From NCBI GenBank assembly GCA_016211105.1, contig JACQSX010000047.1, positions 62,001-126,000 of the forward strand: DNA of 64,000 nucleotides. Reading direction: 5' to 3'. Positions 38,954-48,352 of the stretch are shown here, piece after piece (the stretch's first letter is position 1; each line of letters opens with the position of its first letter). The position numbers and the translations under genes are program-made. The notes under the pieces are model-generated. The model had not been told where the DNA came from. It searched no databases and saw nothing but the letters and a program-made list of their open reading frames with translations. Source of the DNA: Acidobacteriota bacterium. GTDB taxonomy: Bacteria > Acidobacteriota > UBA6911 > JACQSX01.

Positions 38954-40377
38954 AGATTCTTCTAGTCCGAGCCAAACCCACCTTCATGGATATGATTTTG
39001 GGCATTCCGATAGGCTTGGCCTATTGCGCGGCGGTAGCCGAAACCGCTGGACATGAGGTCGATATCCTGGATCTGGCGCTGGAGAAAAATGTCGAGTCAT
39101 CCCACGCCAGACTTCGAGATCACGTGAAAACAAAGAAATACGATTTAGCCGGATTGACGTGTATGACCGTTGAATATCCCGGCGCGGTGGAGACCGCTAA
39201 AGTAATCAAAGACTGTGATCCCTCCCTGCGCATTGTTTTCGGGGGACAGCACCCGACCATTGAGTCCGACGAGGTCATCAACAACGGAATGTGTGACTTC
39301 GTCGTTGTGGGAGAGGGAGAGGATACCTTTGTCGAATTGCTTCATGTCCTACAAACCGGAGCCGATCCATGGGACGTTCCCGGCATTCTTTTTCACAAGA
39401 ACGGGTCACCGCTTCGAAGCATGCCACGTTCGCAGACCGTAGACATTGACGCGTTGCCCTGGCCGGCCTATCACCTGCTCGAGGTGGAACGATATTTCCA
39501 AGTCGAGTCAGCTCGCTATACGCCCAAACACAAGCGGGCCATCCAGATTTTCACGAGTCGCGGCTGTCCCTGGAGATGCACTTACTGCCATGACCTGTTC
39601 GGCAAACAATTCCGGGGCCGCTCTGCGGCCAACGTCTTCGGCGAAATGCAAATGCTCTACCGCACCTATGGGGTGCGCGAGTACATGATTGAGGATGATA
39701 TCTTCAATCTGGATATTCCACGGGCAAAGAAAATCTGCGACCTGATCACCAACAGTGAGATGGACGGGAGCGTTTACATGCAGTTTGGCAACGGTTTGCG
39801 ACTGGAATGTTTTGATGAGGAGCTGGTAAGGAAACTGGCCCAGGCTGGAACCCATCACATTGCAATCGCCATCGAATCAGCCAGCCCGCGTATTCAAAAG
39901 TTGATTAAGAAAAACCTGCATTTGAACAAGGCTGCGGATGTACTTGGTTGGACGCGCAAATACGGCATCAGCACCCTGGGTTTTTTCATGATTGGCTTTC
40001 CGACGGAAACGGTGGAAGAAATTAAGCAAACGATAGAATTTGCACGCAAAACAGACCTGGATGAAGCGTTGTTCAGCATCGTCATCCCCTACGCGGGGAC
40101 CGAAATCAACAAGATGATTTATGAACAGGGACTGTACGATCCAGACGAAGTCGCCCGGCACGGCAAAAAAGTGGTTACGATTAAGAGCGAGCACTTTGAC
40201 TTCTTCACCCTGAAGAAACTGCAGCAACGCGCGTACCTATCGTTCTTTCTATCGAAGGGGAGGTTTCTTCGAATGTTGCCCAAGTTGATCAATCTCTCTT
40301 CCTCCAGGAAATATCTAAAGGCCATTGAGCGCAATTTTTTGTGCTATGGCGGGGATGCCACGTCGAGGGTCAATTAG
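38950..40377 (+). CDS. B12-binding-domain radical SAM protein (first copy)
   Basis: A 475-residue protein with an N-terminal cobalamin-binding-type Rossmann domain (about 1-165; LVRAKPTFMD, GGQHPTIESDE, VVGEGEDTF). It continues into a radical SAM domain with CPWRCTYC (C206, C210, C213) and ends in a helical tail. B12-dependent radical SAM enzymes typically methylate or rearrange carbon centres, including hopanoid and other lipid substrates, but the family is too broad to assign a product. The open frame extends to 38884; ATG 38950 is chosen by the GGAGA just upstream and the ATGA overlap with its neighbour. A gap of 142 bases separates it from the next gene. Confidence 0.88.
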   Translation: MKILLVRAKPTFMDMILGIPIGLAYCAAVAETAGHEVDILDLALEKNVESSHARLRDHVKTKKYDLAGLTCMTVEYPGAVETAKVIKDCDPSLRIVFGGQHPTIESDEVINNGMCDFVVVGEGEDTFVELLHVLQTGADPWDVPGILFHKNGSPLRSMPRSQTVDIDALPWPAYHLLEVERYFQVESARYTPKHKRAIQIFTSRGCPWRCTYCHDLFGKQFRGRSAANVFGEMQMLYRTYGVREYMIEDDIFNLDIPRAKKICDLITNSEMDGSVYMQFGNGLRLECFDEELVRKLAQAGTHHIAIAIESASPRIQKLIKKNLHLNKAADVLGWTRKYGISTLGFFMIGFPTETVEEIKQTIEFARKTDLDEALFSIVIPYAGTEINKMIYEQGLYDPDEVARHGKKVVTIKSEHFDFFTLKKLQQRAYLSFFLSKGRFLRMLPKLINLSSSRKYLKAIERNFLCYGGDATSRVN

Positions 40378-40519
40378 CACAACAATGGATGCAGACCGAT
40401 ACACTTTTCAAGGAGGGAGGAACACGGAGACGCGGCGGGAAGTAACCCATCGCGACGACCCCTCACCTCATCCCGGCAAATGTGGGCTGGCCTCAGGCTA
40501 AACATGTGATTTGACCAGG

Positions 40520-41473
40520 ATGTACCGAGTCCCCGATTTCCCCGATCAGATCTATGTGGAACTAACCAACGCCTGCAACGCTCGTTGCACGATCTGCGCC
40601 ACTCCCCAGATGCAGCGGCCACGAAGTGTCATGCCTTTGGATCTGTTCCGGCGTGTCATCGATCAGTGCGCCGCGCACAACGCAAAAAAAATCTTGCCCT
40701 TCCTACACGGCGAAAGCTTTCTGGTGCCACGGGTTTTGGACTATTTTTCTTACATTCGCGAAAAATCCCCTTTATCGCATTTGAATGTGACCACGAATGG
40801 ATCTCGTTTAACTCAGGAAATCACAGAGCGAATCTTACTCGATGATTTACTGGATTCACTCATTGTAAGCATGGACGGCGGAAACAAGGAAACCTTCGAA
40901 AAAATTCGACTGGGATTGGACTACGACCAGGTGCGAGCAAACGTGCGGCACCTCATTCAGAGGCGCGACGAATTGGGCAAGAACAAACCCCACGTGACGA
41001 TCGCCATGGTGACGACGCCGGAAAATAGGCACACACAGAGTGAATTAAAGGAAGCGTGGAAAGAGGCGGATCACGTGAGGTTTTCCATGTTTTTTAACTG
41101 GGCCGGACAAGTTCCAAAGGAGACGAACTTTGCTCACAAGCAAAACTTCTGCGAGCGGCTGTTCCATTACATGACGATCCTGGCGGATGGCAGAGTTGTA
41201 CTCTGCTGTTTTGACTCGGAAGGAGCGCACACGGTCGGAAACGCCAAGTCTACGCCGTTGGTAGAAATTTGGCACAGCCCGGAGTTTGCTCGTCTACGCA
41301 GACGAATGTTTGAACGTCAGTTTCATACGCTCCCGCTTTGCGCCAAGTGCGATTTCATCAACCAGCCTAGTTGGGCACAAAAGGCGATTCGGTATCACCC
41401 TTACCTGCAGCGGAATTTTCCAAAAGCCACGTACCACCTGGAGAATATCTATAAACGATGGTTGATGCGCTGA
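40520..41473 (+). CDS. radical SAM protein with SPASM-like C-terminal domain (second copy)
   Basis: About 317 residues from ATG 40520; an in-frame TTG at 40511 would add three. The cluster motif CNARCTIC is at residues 19-26 in LTNACNARCTICATP, with MDGGNKETFEKIR typical of the barrel. C-terminal cysteines occur in FCERLFHY, LCCFDSEG and LCAKCDF, and VEIWHSPEF matches the SPASM-like pattern. It resembles the 37.9 kb gene in architecture but is clearly divergent. The last 16 bases overlap the start of the next gene. No function is assigned; it probably acts with the B12-type enzyme that follows. Confidence 0.86.
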   Translation: MYRVPDFPDQIYVELTNACNARCTICATPQMQRPRSVMPLDLFRRVIDQCAAHNAKKILPFLHGESFLVPRVLDYFSYIREKSPLSHLNVTTNGSRLTQEITERILLDDLLDSLIVSMDGGNKETFEKIRLGLDYDQVRANVRHLIQRRDELGKNKPHVTIAMVTTPENRHTQSELKEAWKEADHVRFSMFFNWAGQVPKETNFAHKQNFCERLFHYMTILADGRVVLCCFDSEGAHTVGNAKSTPLVEIWHSPEFARLRRRMFERQFHTLPLCAKCDFINQPSWAQKAIRYHPYLQRNFPKATYHLENIYKRWLMR

Positions 41474-43008
41474 CAACAAAGACATCTCAGAAAAATATCG
41501 TGCTGGTTTACCCTACAACTGGGATGGACCTCTTTGGGATCAATGTTGGTCTTCCACTGGCGGTCCTCTATCTGGGAACCGTGTTGGACCGGGCGCGCTA
41601 TGAAGTGAGAATCGTCGATCAACGACTTGCACGGAGATTTGACGAAGAATTGCACCGGACCGTGGATACCAATACGTTGATGGTTGGCATTTCCAGCATG
41701 ACAGGCACGCAGATCCGGGGAGGATTGCTGGCGGCACGGATCGTGCGCGATATCAGTCCGCAAACCCCCATCGTGTGGGGAGGTGTACACCCAACGCTAT
41801 GTCCGGAGTCCACACTGCGCGATCCGCACTGCGACATTGTCGTCCGAGGGGAAGGGGAGGCGACCGTTGTAGATTTAGCGCATTGCTTGTGCATCGGCGG
41901 AAATCTGGATACTGTCGCAGGCATTGGCTACAAGCAGGACGGCGCGCTACGATTCACGGCGGCCAGGCCCATGATCAAGCCGCTGGACAGCATCCCTTCT
42001 CCCAATTACGATCTGCTGGATATGAACCCCTACTTTACCAGCGCGCCTTCCACGGGGCAGAGACAACTGCAAATCGTAACCAGTCGCGGGTGTCCTTACA
42101 ATTGCGAATTCTGCTATAACCTCGAATTCAACGAGAAGAAGTATCGATTTCAGAGCGCTGAAAGGGTGGTGCGTGAAATTGAGTATCTGATCAACCGGTT
42201 CGGCATTGAGGCGTTGTTTGTCGAGGATGACTACTTTTTCGGCAGCAAGAAGCGCGTAGAGCAAATTTGCGATCTGCTGATCGAGCGCGGCATCCAGATT
42301 TTGATCCAGGCTCCCTGCCGCGTAGATTTCTTGGATCGAACCGACGAAGTGCTGATGGCCAAGATGAAAAGGGCGGGTTTCAGAGAATTGTGGGTGGGCA
42401 TCGAAACCGGTTCTCCAAGACGAATGCAAGAGATCATGAAGCGCAACACGCTGGAGCAAGTGCTTGCTGTCAACAAGAAATTGGCAGACGCACAACTTTA
42501 CGTAAAGTACGGCTTCATGACGGGCTTCCCGGGAGAAGACCGCCAGGAGACCTTGCAAACGGTCGACTTCATCTTCAAGCTTTTGGGAGAAAATCCTCAC
42601 GCCGGAGTGGCGCCGATCGCTATTTTTACGCCGTACCCGGGCACGGACCTCTATCACAAGTGTGTCGACCAATTTGGTTTCGCTCCTCCGGGAACTTTAC
42701 AGCAATGGAGCAATTTTCACTTCGGGATGAACAACAATACATTTCTTAGCGAGGAGCAGCGGAACTTTCTTACTAAGATCAACGTGATGTCTAAGTTTTT
42801 CGAGCGCAAGGCATTCGAGCGTTATTGCAACAATCATCTCAAGGGCGTCATGATGACAATTTACGACTTTTACTTTAAGATTTTGAAGCTGCGCCTACAC
42901 ACGAAGTTCTTTGACTTTATGCCAGAGATCCCGCTCATCCAGTGGATGGAGAGAATTTATCTTCAATTCATGCATCAAGCGGAGCTCTCCAAAGCCAAAC
43001 GGACCTAA
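41458..43008 (+). CDS. B12-binding-domain radical SAM protein (second copy)
   Basis: A 516-residue protein, layout as the first copy. The N-terminal B12-type domain (LVYPTTGMDLFG, GGVHPTLCPEST, VVRGEGEATVV) is followed by a radical SAM core with CPYNCEFC (C212, C216, C219), VEDDYFF and VGIETGSP, and a helical C-terminus after residue 430. The start at ATG 41458 overlaps the preceding gene by 16 bases. The two B12-type genes of the island share the architecture and the tandem position after an SPASM-like gene, suggesting duplication of a two-gene unit. The product is unknown; lipid tail modification is a plausible but unproven role. Confidence 0.88.
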   Translation: MVDALTTKTSQKNIVLVYPTTGMDLFGINVGLPLAVLYLGTVLDRARYEVRIVDQRLARRFDEELHRTVDTNTLMVGISSMTGTQIRGGLLAARIVRDISPQTPIVWGGVHPTLCPESTLRDPHCDIVVRGEGEATVVDLAHCLCIGGNLDTVAGIGYKQDGALRFTAARPMIKPLDSIPSPNYDLLDMNPYFTSAPSTGQRQLQIVTSRGCPYNCEFCYNLEFNEKKYRFQSAERVVREIEYLINRFGIEALFVEDDYFFGSKKRVEQICDLLIERGIQILIQAPCRVDFLDRTDEVLMAKMKRAGFRELWVGIETGSPRRMQEIMKRNTLEQVLAVNKKLADAQLYVKYGFMTGFPGEDRQETLQTVDFIFKLLGENPHAGVAPIAIFTPYPGTDLYHKCVDQFGFAPPGTLQQWSNFHFGMNNNTFLSEEQRNFLTKINVMSKFFERKAFERYCNNHLKGVMMTIYDFYFKILKLRLHTKFFDFMPEIPLIQWMERIYLQFMHQAELSKAKRT

Positions 43009-43026
43009 GAAGATGTCAAAAGGCGA

Positions 43027-44751
43027 ATGTCGCATTACAAAGACCGCACGCTAGCCCTCACGACGCTCATCCGACATTCGGCAGCGAGACGCGATCTTCC
43101 ATTGCTGGTTGCTCTCGTCGTTCTAAGCCACCTCCCCTTCCTCTGGCGCCCTTTCCATATCGATGATCGCATCTATTTGGAGATTTCTCGCCAGGCGGCA
43201 CATACTCCGCTGTATCCCCAAGACTACAGGCCTGTTTTTGAAGGCAAACACGGCCCCGACGCGGCATCCCACAGTCATCCACCGCTGATTTCCTACTTGC
43301 TCGCATTGCTCCGCCGGTTCCGCGGTCGGGAAGATGAATTTTTTTTCCATTCTGCCTTTTTGGTTTTTCCCATACTGCTGGGGATCGGCACCTACTTGCT
43401 GGCATTGCATCAAACGCGATTTCCACTCGCGGTTGCCTTGCTGGTCGTCTGGAACCCTGCCACTTATGTATTGTCACAGTCACTCATGACGGATGTTCCG
43501 TTTGTGGCGCTGTACACGTTGGGCATTGCTCTGTCTACCTGGAAAGAGGAACGGCGAGAGGGCTTCCAGTGGCTGGCGGCAGCAACGCTGAGTCTGGCCA
43601 CAATGATGAATTATCTTGCGCTCTCGGCGATCCCCTTATTGGCAGTCGCGCGGTGGCAAAAGCAACGGTTGGTGTCACGCCTGTGGCCCGTTATGATCCT
43701 CCCGTTATTATGTTTTGCTGGCTGGGTCGGGCTACAATCCTTCCACTATCACCGGTTTATTTTGGCGGCCACAGGCAAATTTTTGACCACAGAAGGAAAC
43801 GCGCAATGGTTCTTGCTTGGGGAAAAACTGCTCAGCACCCTTTTAAACGTGGGGGGCATGTTATTGGTATTGTGCCTCTTTTATCGGCATCGGCGCTCCG
43901 GCTGGTTGCTCTGGCTGGCATTGACCTTGGTCACTGCGATGTCGGTGGCTCTTTGGATCCACTGGCACTGGCTCCACAGCTTGCTGCTGGGACTTTTTGT
44001 TGCCTCAGGCGTATGCTCCGTCAAAGAAGCGCTTGCAGGACACGGAGACGACGCTACGACAACGGAGGACGTACAATGGACAACGGATCGCGATGAGGGC
44101 ACCTCAACATCTAATGCCCTATTGTTGCGGTTATGGCTGTTAGGCTTTTTAGCCACGTGTATACTGGTTTATTACCACGGTTCGGTTCGTTACGTGCTGC
44201 CGATTATTGTGCCTGCAGTCGTTCTCCTGGCGAGCCGCTCTGCCTGCAATCAATTCAAGATGACCGCGAGCGTCGCTGCCACACTTATCTATGCGATTCT
44301 GCTGGCCCACGCTGACTACCGGTTCGCATCGATTTACCCTCCCATCGCCGAACAAGCGTTTCGCGATTATTCCGGCAGCCGTATCTGGGCGACCGGCGAG
44401 TGGGGCTTTCGATATTACATAGAACGCAAAGGAGGCCAGACGCTGGTGCGAGAAGACCAGCGCCCCAATGCAGGCGATATCCTGATCAAACCTGCTCTAG
44501 CCATGCCGTATGTCACCGGGTATGACAACGATGAGCATGTCGATTTACTGCGCCAGGAATTTGTATTCTTGCCCAATCCGATTCGCCTGCTCGATTTTTC
44601 CAGTCATGCAGGTTTCTACAGTACCGGTTGGGGCATGCTTCCCTGGTCGCTTCAAATAGAGCACAGTCCAGTCGAAATTTTCACTTTTTTCCGGATAAAG
44701 AAGCGCTTTCAAGGAGATCCCTCGAGTCTGAGACAGGATTATTTTCGCTGA
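43027..44751 (+). CDS. GT39/PMT-like membrane glycosyltransferase family protein
   Basis: A 574-residue protein with about 10-12 membrane helices and the first-loop acidic pair of dolichyl/polyprenyl-phosphate-dependent GT-C enzymes (PFHIDDRIYLEISRQ near residue 44). SHPPLISYLLALLRRF and the C-terminal soluble part of about 150 residues are compatible with ArnT-like enzymes. Such proteins transfer sugars from polyprenyl-phosphate donors to lipids or proteins on the periplasmic side. It lies 18 bases after the second B12 radical SAM gene. It may glycosylate the product of the island, but this is inference. Confidence 0.8.
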   Translation: MSHYKDRTLALTTLIRHSAARRDLPLLVALVVLSHLPFLWRPFHIDDRIYLEISRQAAHTPLYPQDYRPVFEGKHGPDAASHSHPPLISYLLALLRRFRGREDEFFFHSAFLVFPILLGIGTYLLALHQTRFPLAVALLVVWNPATYVLSQSLMTDVPFVALYTLGIALSTWKEERREGFQWLAAATLSLATMMNYLALSAIPLLAVARWQKQRLVSRLWPVMILPLLCFAGWVGLQSFHYHRFILAATGKFLTTEGNAQWFLLGEKLLSTLLNVGGMLLVLCLFYRHRRSGWLLWLALTLVTAMSVALWIHWHWLHSLLLGLFVASGVCSVKEALAGHGDDATTTEDVQWTTDRDEGTSTSNALLLRLWLLGFLATCILVYYHGSVRYVLPIIVPAVVLLASRSACNQFKMTASVAATLIYAILLAHADYRFASIYPPIAEQAFRDYSGSRIWATGEWGFRYYIERKGGQTLVREDQRPNAGDILIKPALAMPYVTGYDNDEHVDLLRQEFVFLPNPIRLLDFSSHAGFYSTGWGMLPWSLQIEHSPVEIFTFFRIKKRFQGDPSSLRQDYFR

Positions 44752-44834
44752 GCTGACGCGCATTCTTGGAGCGAGCATCCGAGGTGCGGGTGCCGTGGTC
44801 GCCTCCATGGCGCGCGGGCAAAAGCGGAAGGATA

Positions 44835-45101
44835 TCAGCCGGACATCTCACCTACAATCGTGTGCTTGATCGCAGTTACAATGAATTCGGGGCTGTGCTC
44901 AGCCTCCCCGGACAGAATCAACTCCAACTCAAATTGCTGTGGCCCATGAATCATCATCTTCCAGTCGCAGTCGCCGTGACGCCCTTCTATCATTGCCGTC
45001 CAATCGTCGGGTAGAATTCGGAAAGTCTCGTCAACCGCTTTTCGGATGCGCTCCTCAAGATGAGAATTGCCGAATTGTGGAAAGCTTATGGTGACTGGCA
45101 T
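44835..45101 (-). CDS. small hypothetical protein
   Basis: An 88-residue frame on the strand of its lptF/G-like neighbour. It has the mixed alpha-beta pattern FPQFGNSHLEERIRKAVDETFRILPDDW, then WKMMIHGPQQFELELILSG and a final helix. The pattern is consistent with real coding and no similarity to a named family could be recognised. There is no strong Shine-Dalgarno before ATG 45101. It is convergent with the GT39-like gene and 116 bases downstream of the LptF-LptG gene. Confidence 0.5.
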   Translation of the reverse strand: MPVTISFPQFGNSHLEERIRKAVDETFRILPDDWTAMIEGRHGDCDWKMMIHGPQQFELELILSGEAEHSPEFIVTAIKHTIVGEMSG

Positions 45102-45217
45102 CGGGGCGGATTTTATGACGGCCCAGCCGCCATATCAACTGGTTTACTTAGTACCTCGATTCATACGGAAGCGTACGTCAATTCTTCCCCTTGCGTGAGT
45201 TCAATATTGCGAATTCA

Positions 45218-47536
45218 TCAAGTCCGGATGGTAAGCAGCAGGTATACCCCTCCAGTGGCGAACAGTAGATTCGGGGCCCAAGCCGCCAGAGCTGGAGCCA
45301 GCATTCCGCTGCCGCCCATGACTTCGCTAATGCCAAATGCGCCCCAGTAAACGATTCCGATCAAGATACCAAGAGTCACTCCATGAAGCGCTCCCTTTCG
45401 TCCCATGGAAAACGCGAAAGGAATTCCAATCATTGCCATGATGATACTCACTGCTGGAAAGGAAATCTTTTTGTATAACTCCACGCGTAACTCTTCCACC
45501 TCAAAGCCGGATTGCTGCAGGCTGTGGATGTGATTCTTCAGCTCCACGTACCGCATCTTGGTCGATTCCTTGACCTCTTTGGCAAAGTAAGAGGGACCCT
45601 CGGGAAGCCTCAAAATCATATCCTCAAAGAAAGTAAAGCCATGGCCAGGATCGTTAAAATCTCTCACGAAACCGTGGTGGAGCGCCCACGCTTTTTGGCG
45701 AGAATCCCAGACCGCTCGTGACGCATAGATACGGCTGTTATACCGGCTCTCGATAATGTCGAGATCATAAATGGATAGTTGGGCAAACTCGTTGCGGGTG
45801 GAATCAAACCGTACATAGTTGTACAACCTTGGCTTTTGCCCGAAGATCCATTGCCGATCGGGATGATAAAACGTTTGAATCGGTCGTCCTTTGATCAGAT
45901 TGCGCAAGTTGTCTTGTTTTTGGTTCGCAAACGGAAGCACGGAGTCCTGCATTACAAAAAGAAAAATACTCAGAGCGGCAGCGCTCAAAAGGGCGGGCAC
46001 CACAATCCGATAGAGGCTCACGCCGGCTGCTTTCAACGCAGTGATCTGATGCGTTCGATCTAACAGGCCAAAATTTACCAACGTAGCTACTAGGATCGAC
46101 ATAGGGATTGCCAGCGTCAGCACGTGAGGCAGCAGGTACCAGAAATAGTCCAACACGATCCATGGAGCGACGTGATTATTGACGATGTCATCGATCAATT
46201 CGAACAGAGTAAAGACAAGAAACAGTGCTACGCTTATGGCCAGGGTCATGGCGAAGTACTTGAAGAATTCCCGTACCAGATAGAGATCAATTACTTTCAG
46301 AAAACCAACGCGCAGGAAAGCAAACGTCTCATTCTTCCGAGAAGAGTCGCGCCCGATCCGCCCACTCAACACAGTCCACCCGCGGCGTACAGACTCCAAC
46401 ACCGCCAGCAGCACTTTGTTCTCAGTAATCACCCGCATCGACGGAGAATCACGATTCATGAAGCGCAGCGCCAGTATGGCGCCCGTGTACAAGAGCAAGT
46501 TGCTCCCCCAAACACCCAACCAGACGGGAACATTCCCATCTTTCGCAAGCCCGCTTCCGGTCACAAACAGAACGAAATACGAGAATGTAATCAGCATTCC
46601 AATGATCAGTCCGTAGGCACGCCCCCCCCGTCGAGTATTTATCCCCAACGCTAATCCGAGAAATGCGAAAGCAAAGGTAGAGAGCGGTAGAGCCAACCGG
46701 CGATTTAATTCTACAGAAGTTTTGTGGCGCTCTTTGGCAGTGGATTCCCCATGCACAAGAAGCTCGAAAGTGCTCTTTTCTTCTGGCTTGAGAGGACGAA
46801 TTGGAGGAGGGCCATTCTCGGCCACTCGCATGGACATTTCCAGGGTCTTGAAGGCGGATAGGTTGTCCCTGGTATTGTCCTGCATATCCATCTTGTAGAT
46901 CGTGCCCTCCTCAAAGTGCAACTGCAGTGTGCCTCGTTCCGGCTGGGGCGCAACTTGTCCGCGTCTTGCGAGAATGATTTTCTGCTCGTTCGCCACGGTA
47001 GTGTCGGCGACAAAGACACCATCCCAGATCCCTTGTTTGTACTGAATCCTCTCCACGTACAGAATCATGTTCGCGATGTCTTCGTTTAACACGCGGGGAC
47101 GAATATCACTCATCGCTTGCCGAATCCCGACTAGATACCGAAGCTCAAGTAAATGCCGATTTCCGTAGGGAAGCAAATAAAGGGTTAGCGCAGCCGTCAC
47201 CAGAAACACCCACCCCCCTATTTTTAGAACGGGAATGAGTAGTTTCAACGAACTTATACCACAAGCACGAAAGGCGACGATTTCACTATCCGAGGACAAG
47301 CGACCAAACGCAATTAAGGTCCCGACCAAAAAAGACAGCGGAACGGTAAAAGTGAGGATACCAGGGAGCAGCGATAGGCAGACCTCAACGACCGTGCCTG
47401 GCTCTGCGCCATTTCGGATTAGCAGTTCTGCGAACCGGCCCATTTCGCGGGTAAACACGATAAACGTGAGAACAAGCAACGAGATTAGAAACGGGCCGAG
47501 CAATTCTTTGTAGATGCAGCGATCAATACAGCGCAT
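45218..47536 (-). CDS. fused LptF-LptG LPS export permease
   Basis: A 772-residue protein containing two complete YjgP/YjgQ (LptF/LptG) permease modules. Residues about 1-370 and about 412-772 each have three N-terminal helices, a periplasmic beta-jellyroll and three C-terminal helices. Module 1 has FTVPLSFLVGTLIAFGRLSSDSE cut by the pattern and LALPLSTFAFAFLGLALG. Module 2 has TLAIPMSILVATLVNFG, the coupling helix near DRTHQITALKAAGVS, and FPAVSIIMAMIGIPFAFSMG. In E. coli, LptF and LptG are separate and pair with LptB2 to extract LPS. The fusion links the two half transporters. ATG 47536 fits the first helix. A linker near residues 385-410 is hydrophilic. Confidence 0.9.
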   Translation of the reverse strand: MRCIDRCIYKELLGPFLISLLVLTFIVFTREMGRFAELLIRNGAEPGTVVEVCLSLLPGILTFTVPLSFLVGTLIAFGRLSSDSEIVAFRACGISSLKLLIPVLKIGGWVFLVTAALTLYLLPYGNRHLLELRYLVGIRQAMSDIRPRVLNEDIANMILYVERIQYKQGIWDGVFVADTTVANEQKIILARRGQVAPQPERGTLQLHFEEGTIYKMDMQDNTRDNLSAFKTLEMSMRVAENGPPPIRPLKPEEKSTFELLVHGESTAKERHKTSVELNRRLALPLSTFAFAFLGLALGINTRRGGRAYGLIIGMLITFSYFVLFVTGSGLAKDGNVPVWLGVWGSNLLLYTGAILALRFMNRDSPSMRVITENKVLLAVLESVRRGWTVLSGRIGRDSSRKNETFAFLRVGFLKVIDLYLVREFFKYFAMTLAISVALFLVFTLFELIDDIVNNHVAPWIVLDYFWYLLPHVLTLAIPMSILVATLVNFGLLDRTHQITALKAAGVSLYRIVVPALLSAAALSIFLFVMQDSVLPFANQKQDNLRNLIKGRPIQTFYHPDRQWIFGQKPRLYNYVRFDSTRNEFAQLSIYDLDIIESRYNSRIYASRAVWDSRQKAWALHHGFVRDFNDPGHGFTFFEDMILRLPEGPSYFAKEVKESTKMRYVELKNHIHSLQQSGFEVEELRVELYKKISFPAVSIIMAMIGIPFAFSMGRKGALHGVTLGILIGIVYWGAFGISEVMGGSGMLAPALAAWAPNLLFATGGVYLLLTIRT

Positions 47537-47546
47537 TTTAATCGGG

Positions 47547-47574
47547 GGTTGTTCGATTGCAGATTGCGGATTTT
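47547..47574 (+). repeat. left arm of a 28-base imperfect inverted repeat
   Basis: Begins GGTTGTTCGATTGCAG and ends ATTGCGGATTTT. Its partner at 47683-47710 is its reverse complement with two mismatches (CAG versus GGG in the middle). The spacer of 108 bases holds shorter imperfect inverted stretches. The 16-base core TTGCAGATTGCGGATT (47557-47572) recurs at 21236-21251. Confidence 0.7.
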
Positions 47575-47682
47575 GGATTGCGGAATGTCTATTTCAGAAC
47601 GATCGTCGTCCCTGTCGGTGGATCCGTTGTCCCGGAACCAGCTGCTAAACAAGCTGGGGACCATCGACGACGGACGACTTGA

Positions 47683-47710
47683 AAATCCGCAATCCCCAAT
47701 CGAACAACCT
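47683..47710 (-). repeat. right arm of the 28-base imperfect inverted repeat
   Basis: Reverse complement of 47547-47574 with 26 of 28 positions matching. It lies in the 176-base gap between the LptF-LptG gene and the AhpD-like gene, both read leftward, so a transcript could fold here as a long stem. Confidence 0.7.
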
Positions 47711-47712
47711 GG

Positions 47713-48267
47713 CTATCCGTGCCCCGCAGCCTTCTTCTGTCCCTCGATCTCGATTTCCAGTGACTGGCAAAGCCTTGTAACCATGTTAAAGAAAGCCGCA
47801 ATTGTCGTCAGCTCAATCACCTGTTGCTGCGTAAAGTGATTTTTCAATTGCTTGAAGAGCTCTTCATCGATACTCCCCGGATTTCTCGTAACCCCCGACG
47901 TCCAGGAGAGCAATTCTTTCTCGGCAAATGTAAAAAGATCACTTTTTTCGTGATCCTCCAGAGCCGCAACCATTCCATCCGTGATGCCTGCCTTTCTCCC
48001 TAGTATCGTATGATGGTGGAGACAGTACTGACAGCCGTTCAATTTGGCTACTTTCAAAATTGCCAGCTCGCGCATCTTGTCGTTCAGAGAAATATCGCCC
48101 ATGACAGTTCGGAACATCCGGTAGTAGGCTTCTAGGAAGGTAGAACTGGGGGCGAGGGTTTTTACCACGTTGTCCGCCGGCACGCCGAAACTGATCTCGT
48201 AGTTCTTGTAAACTTCTCGTACGTGCTCCCCGGCAGCATCCAATTGAACTGGCAAATATTTAGGCAT
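47713..48267 (-). CDS. carboxymuconolactone decarboxylase/AhpD-like protein
   Basis: A 184-residue all-helical AhpD-fold protein. The redox motif NGCQYCLHHH (C79, C82, H84-86) is complete, as in alkylhydroperoxidase-like members, with the preceding LNDKMRELAILKVAKL. The family contains both peroxidases and decarboxylases; the C-x2-C suggests thiol redox activity. ATG 48267 is preceded on the minus strand by a GGAG at a plausible distance. The neighbouring DksA/TraR gene and LPS exporter give no clear substrate. A long imperfect inverted repeat follows just downstream. Confidence 0.88.
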   Translation of the reverse strand: MPKYLPVQLDAAGEHVREVYKNYEISFGVPADNVVKTLAPSSTFLEAYYRMFRTVMGDISLNDKMRELAILKVAKLNGCQYCLHHHTILGRKAGITDGMVAALEDHEKSDLFTFAEKELLSWTSGVTRNPGSIDEELFKQLKNHFTQQQVIELTTIAAFFNMVTRLCQSLEIEIEGQKKAAGHG

Positions 48268-48352
48268 GCCTTACTCCTCCAAAGTATCAACAGCCGTCTG
48301 TATCTAGCGTCCGCCTCAATTTTTCAGCGAAGAAAACGGACAGGGTGGCGAG

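Noticed and set aside
46124-46654. 176-codon plus-strand frame inside the LptF-LptG gene
   Set aside because: It is opposite a confident gene, has no family resemblance and no ribosome-binding site.
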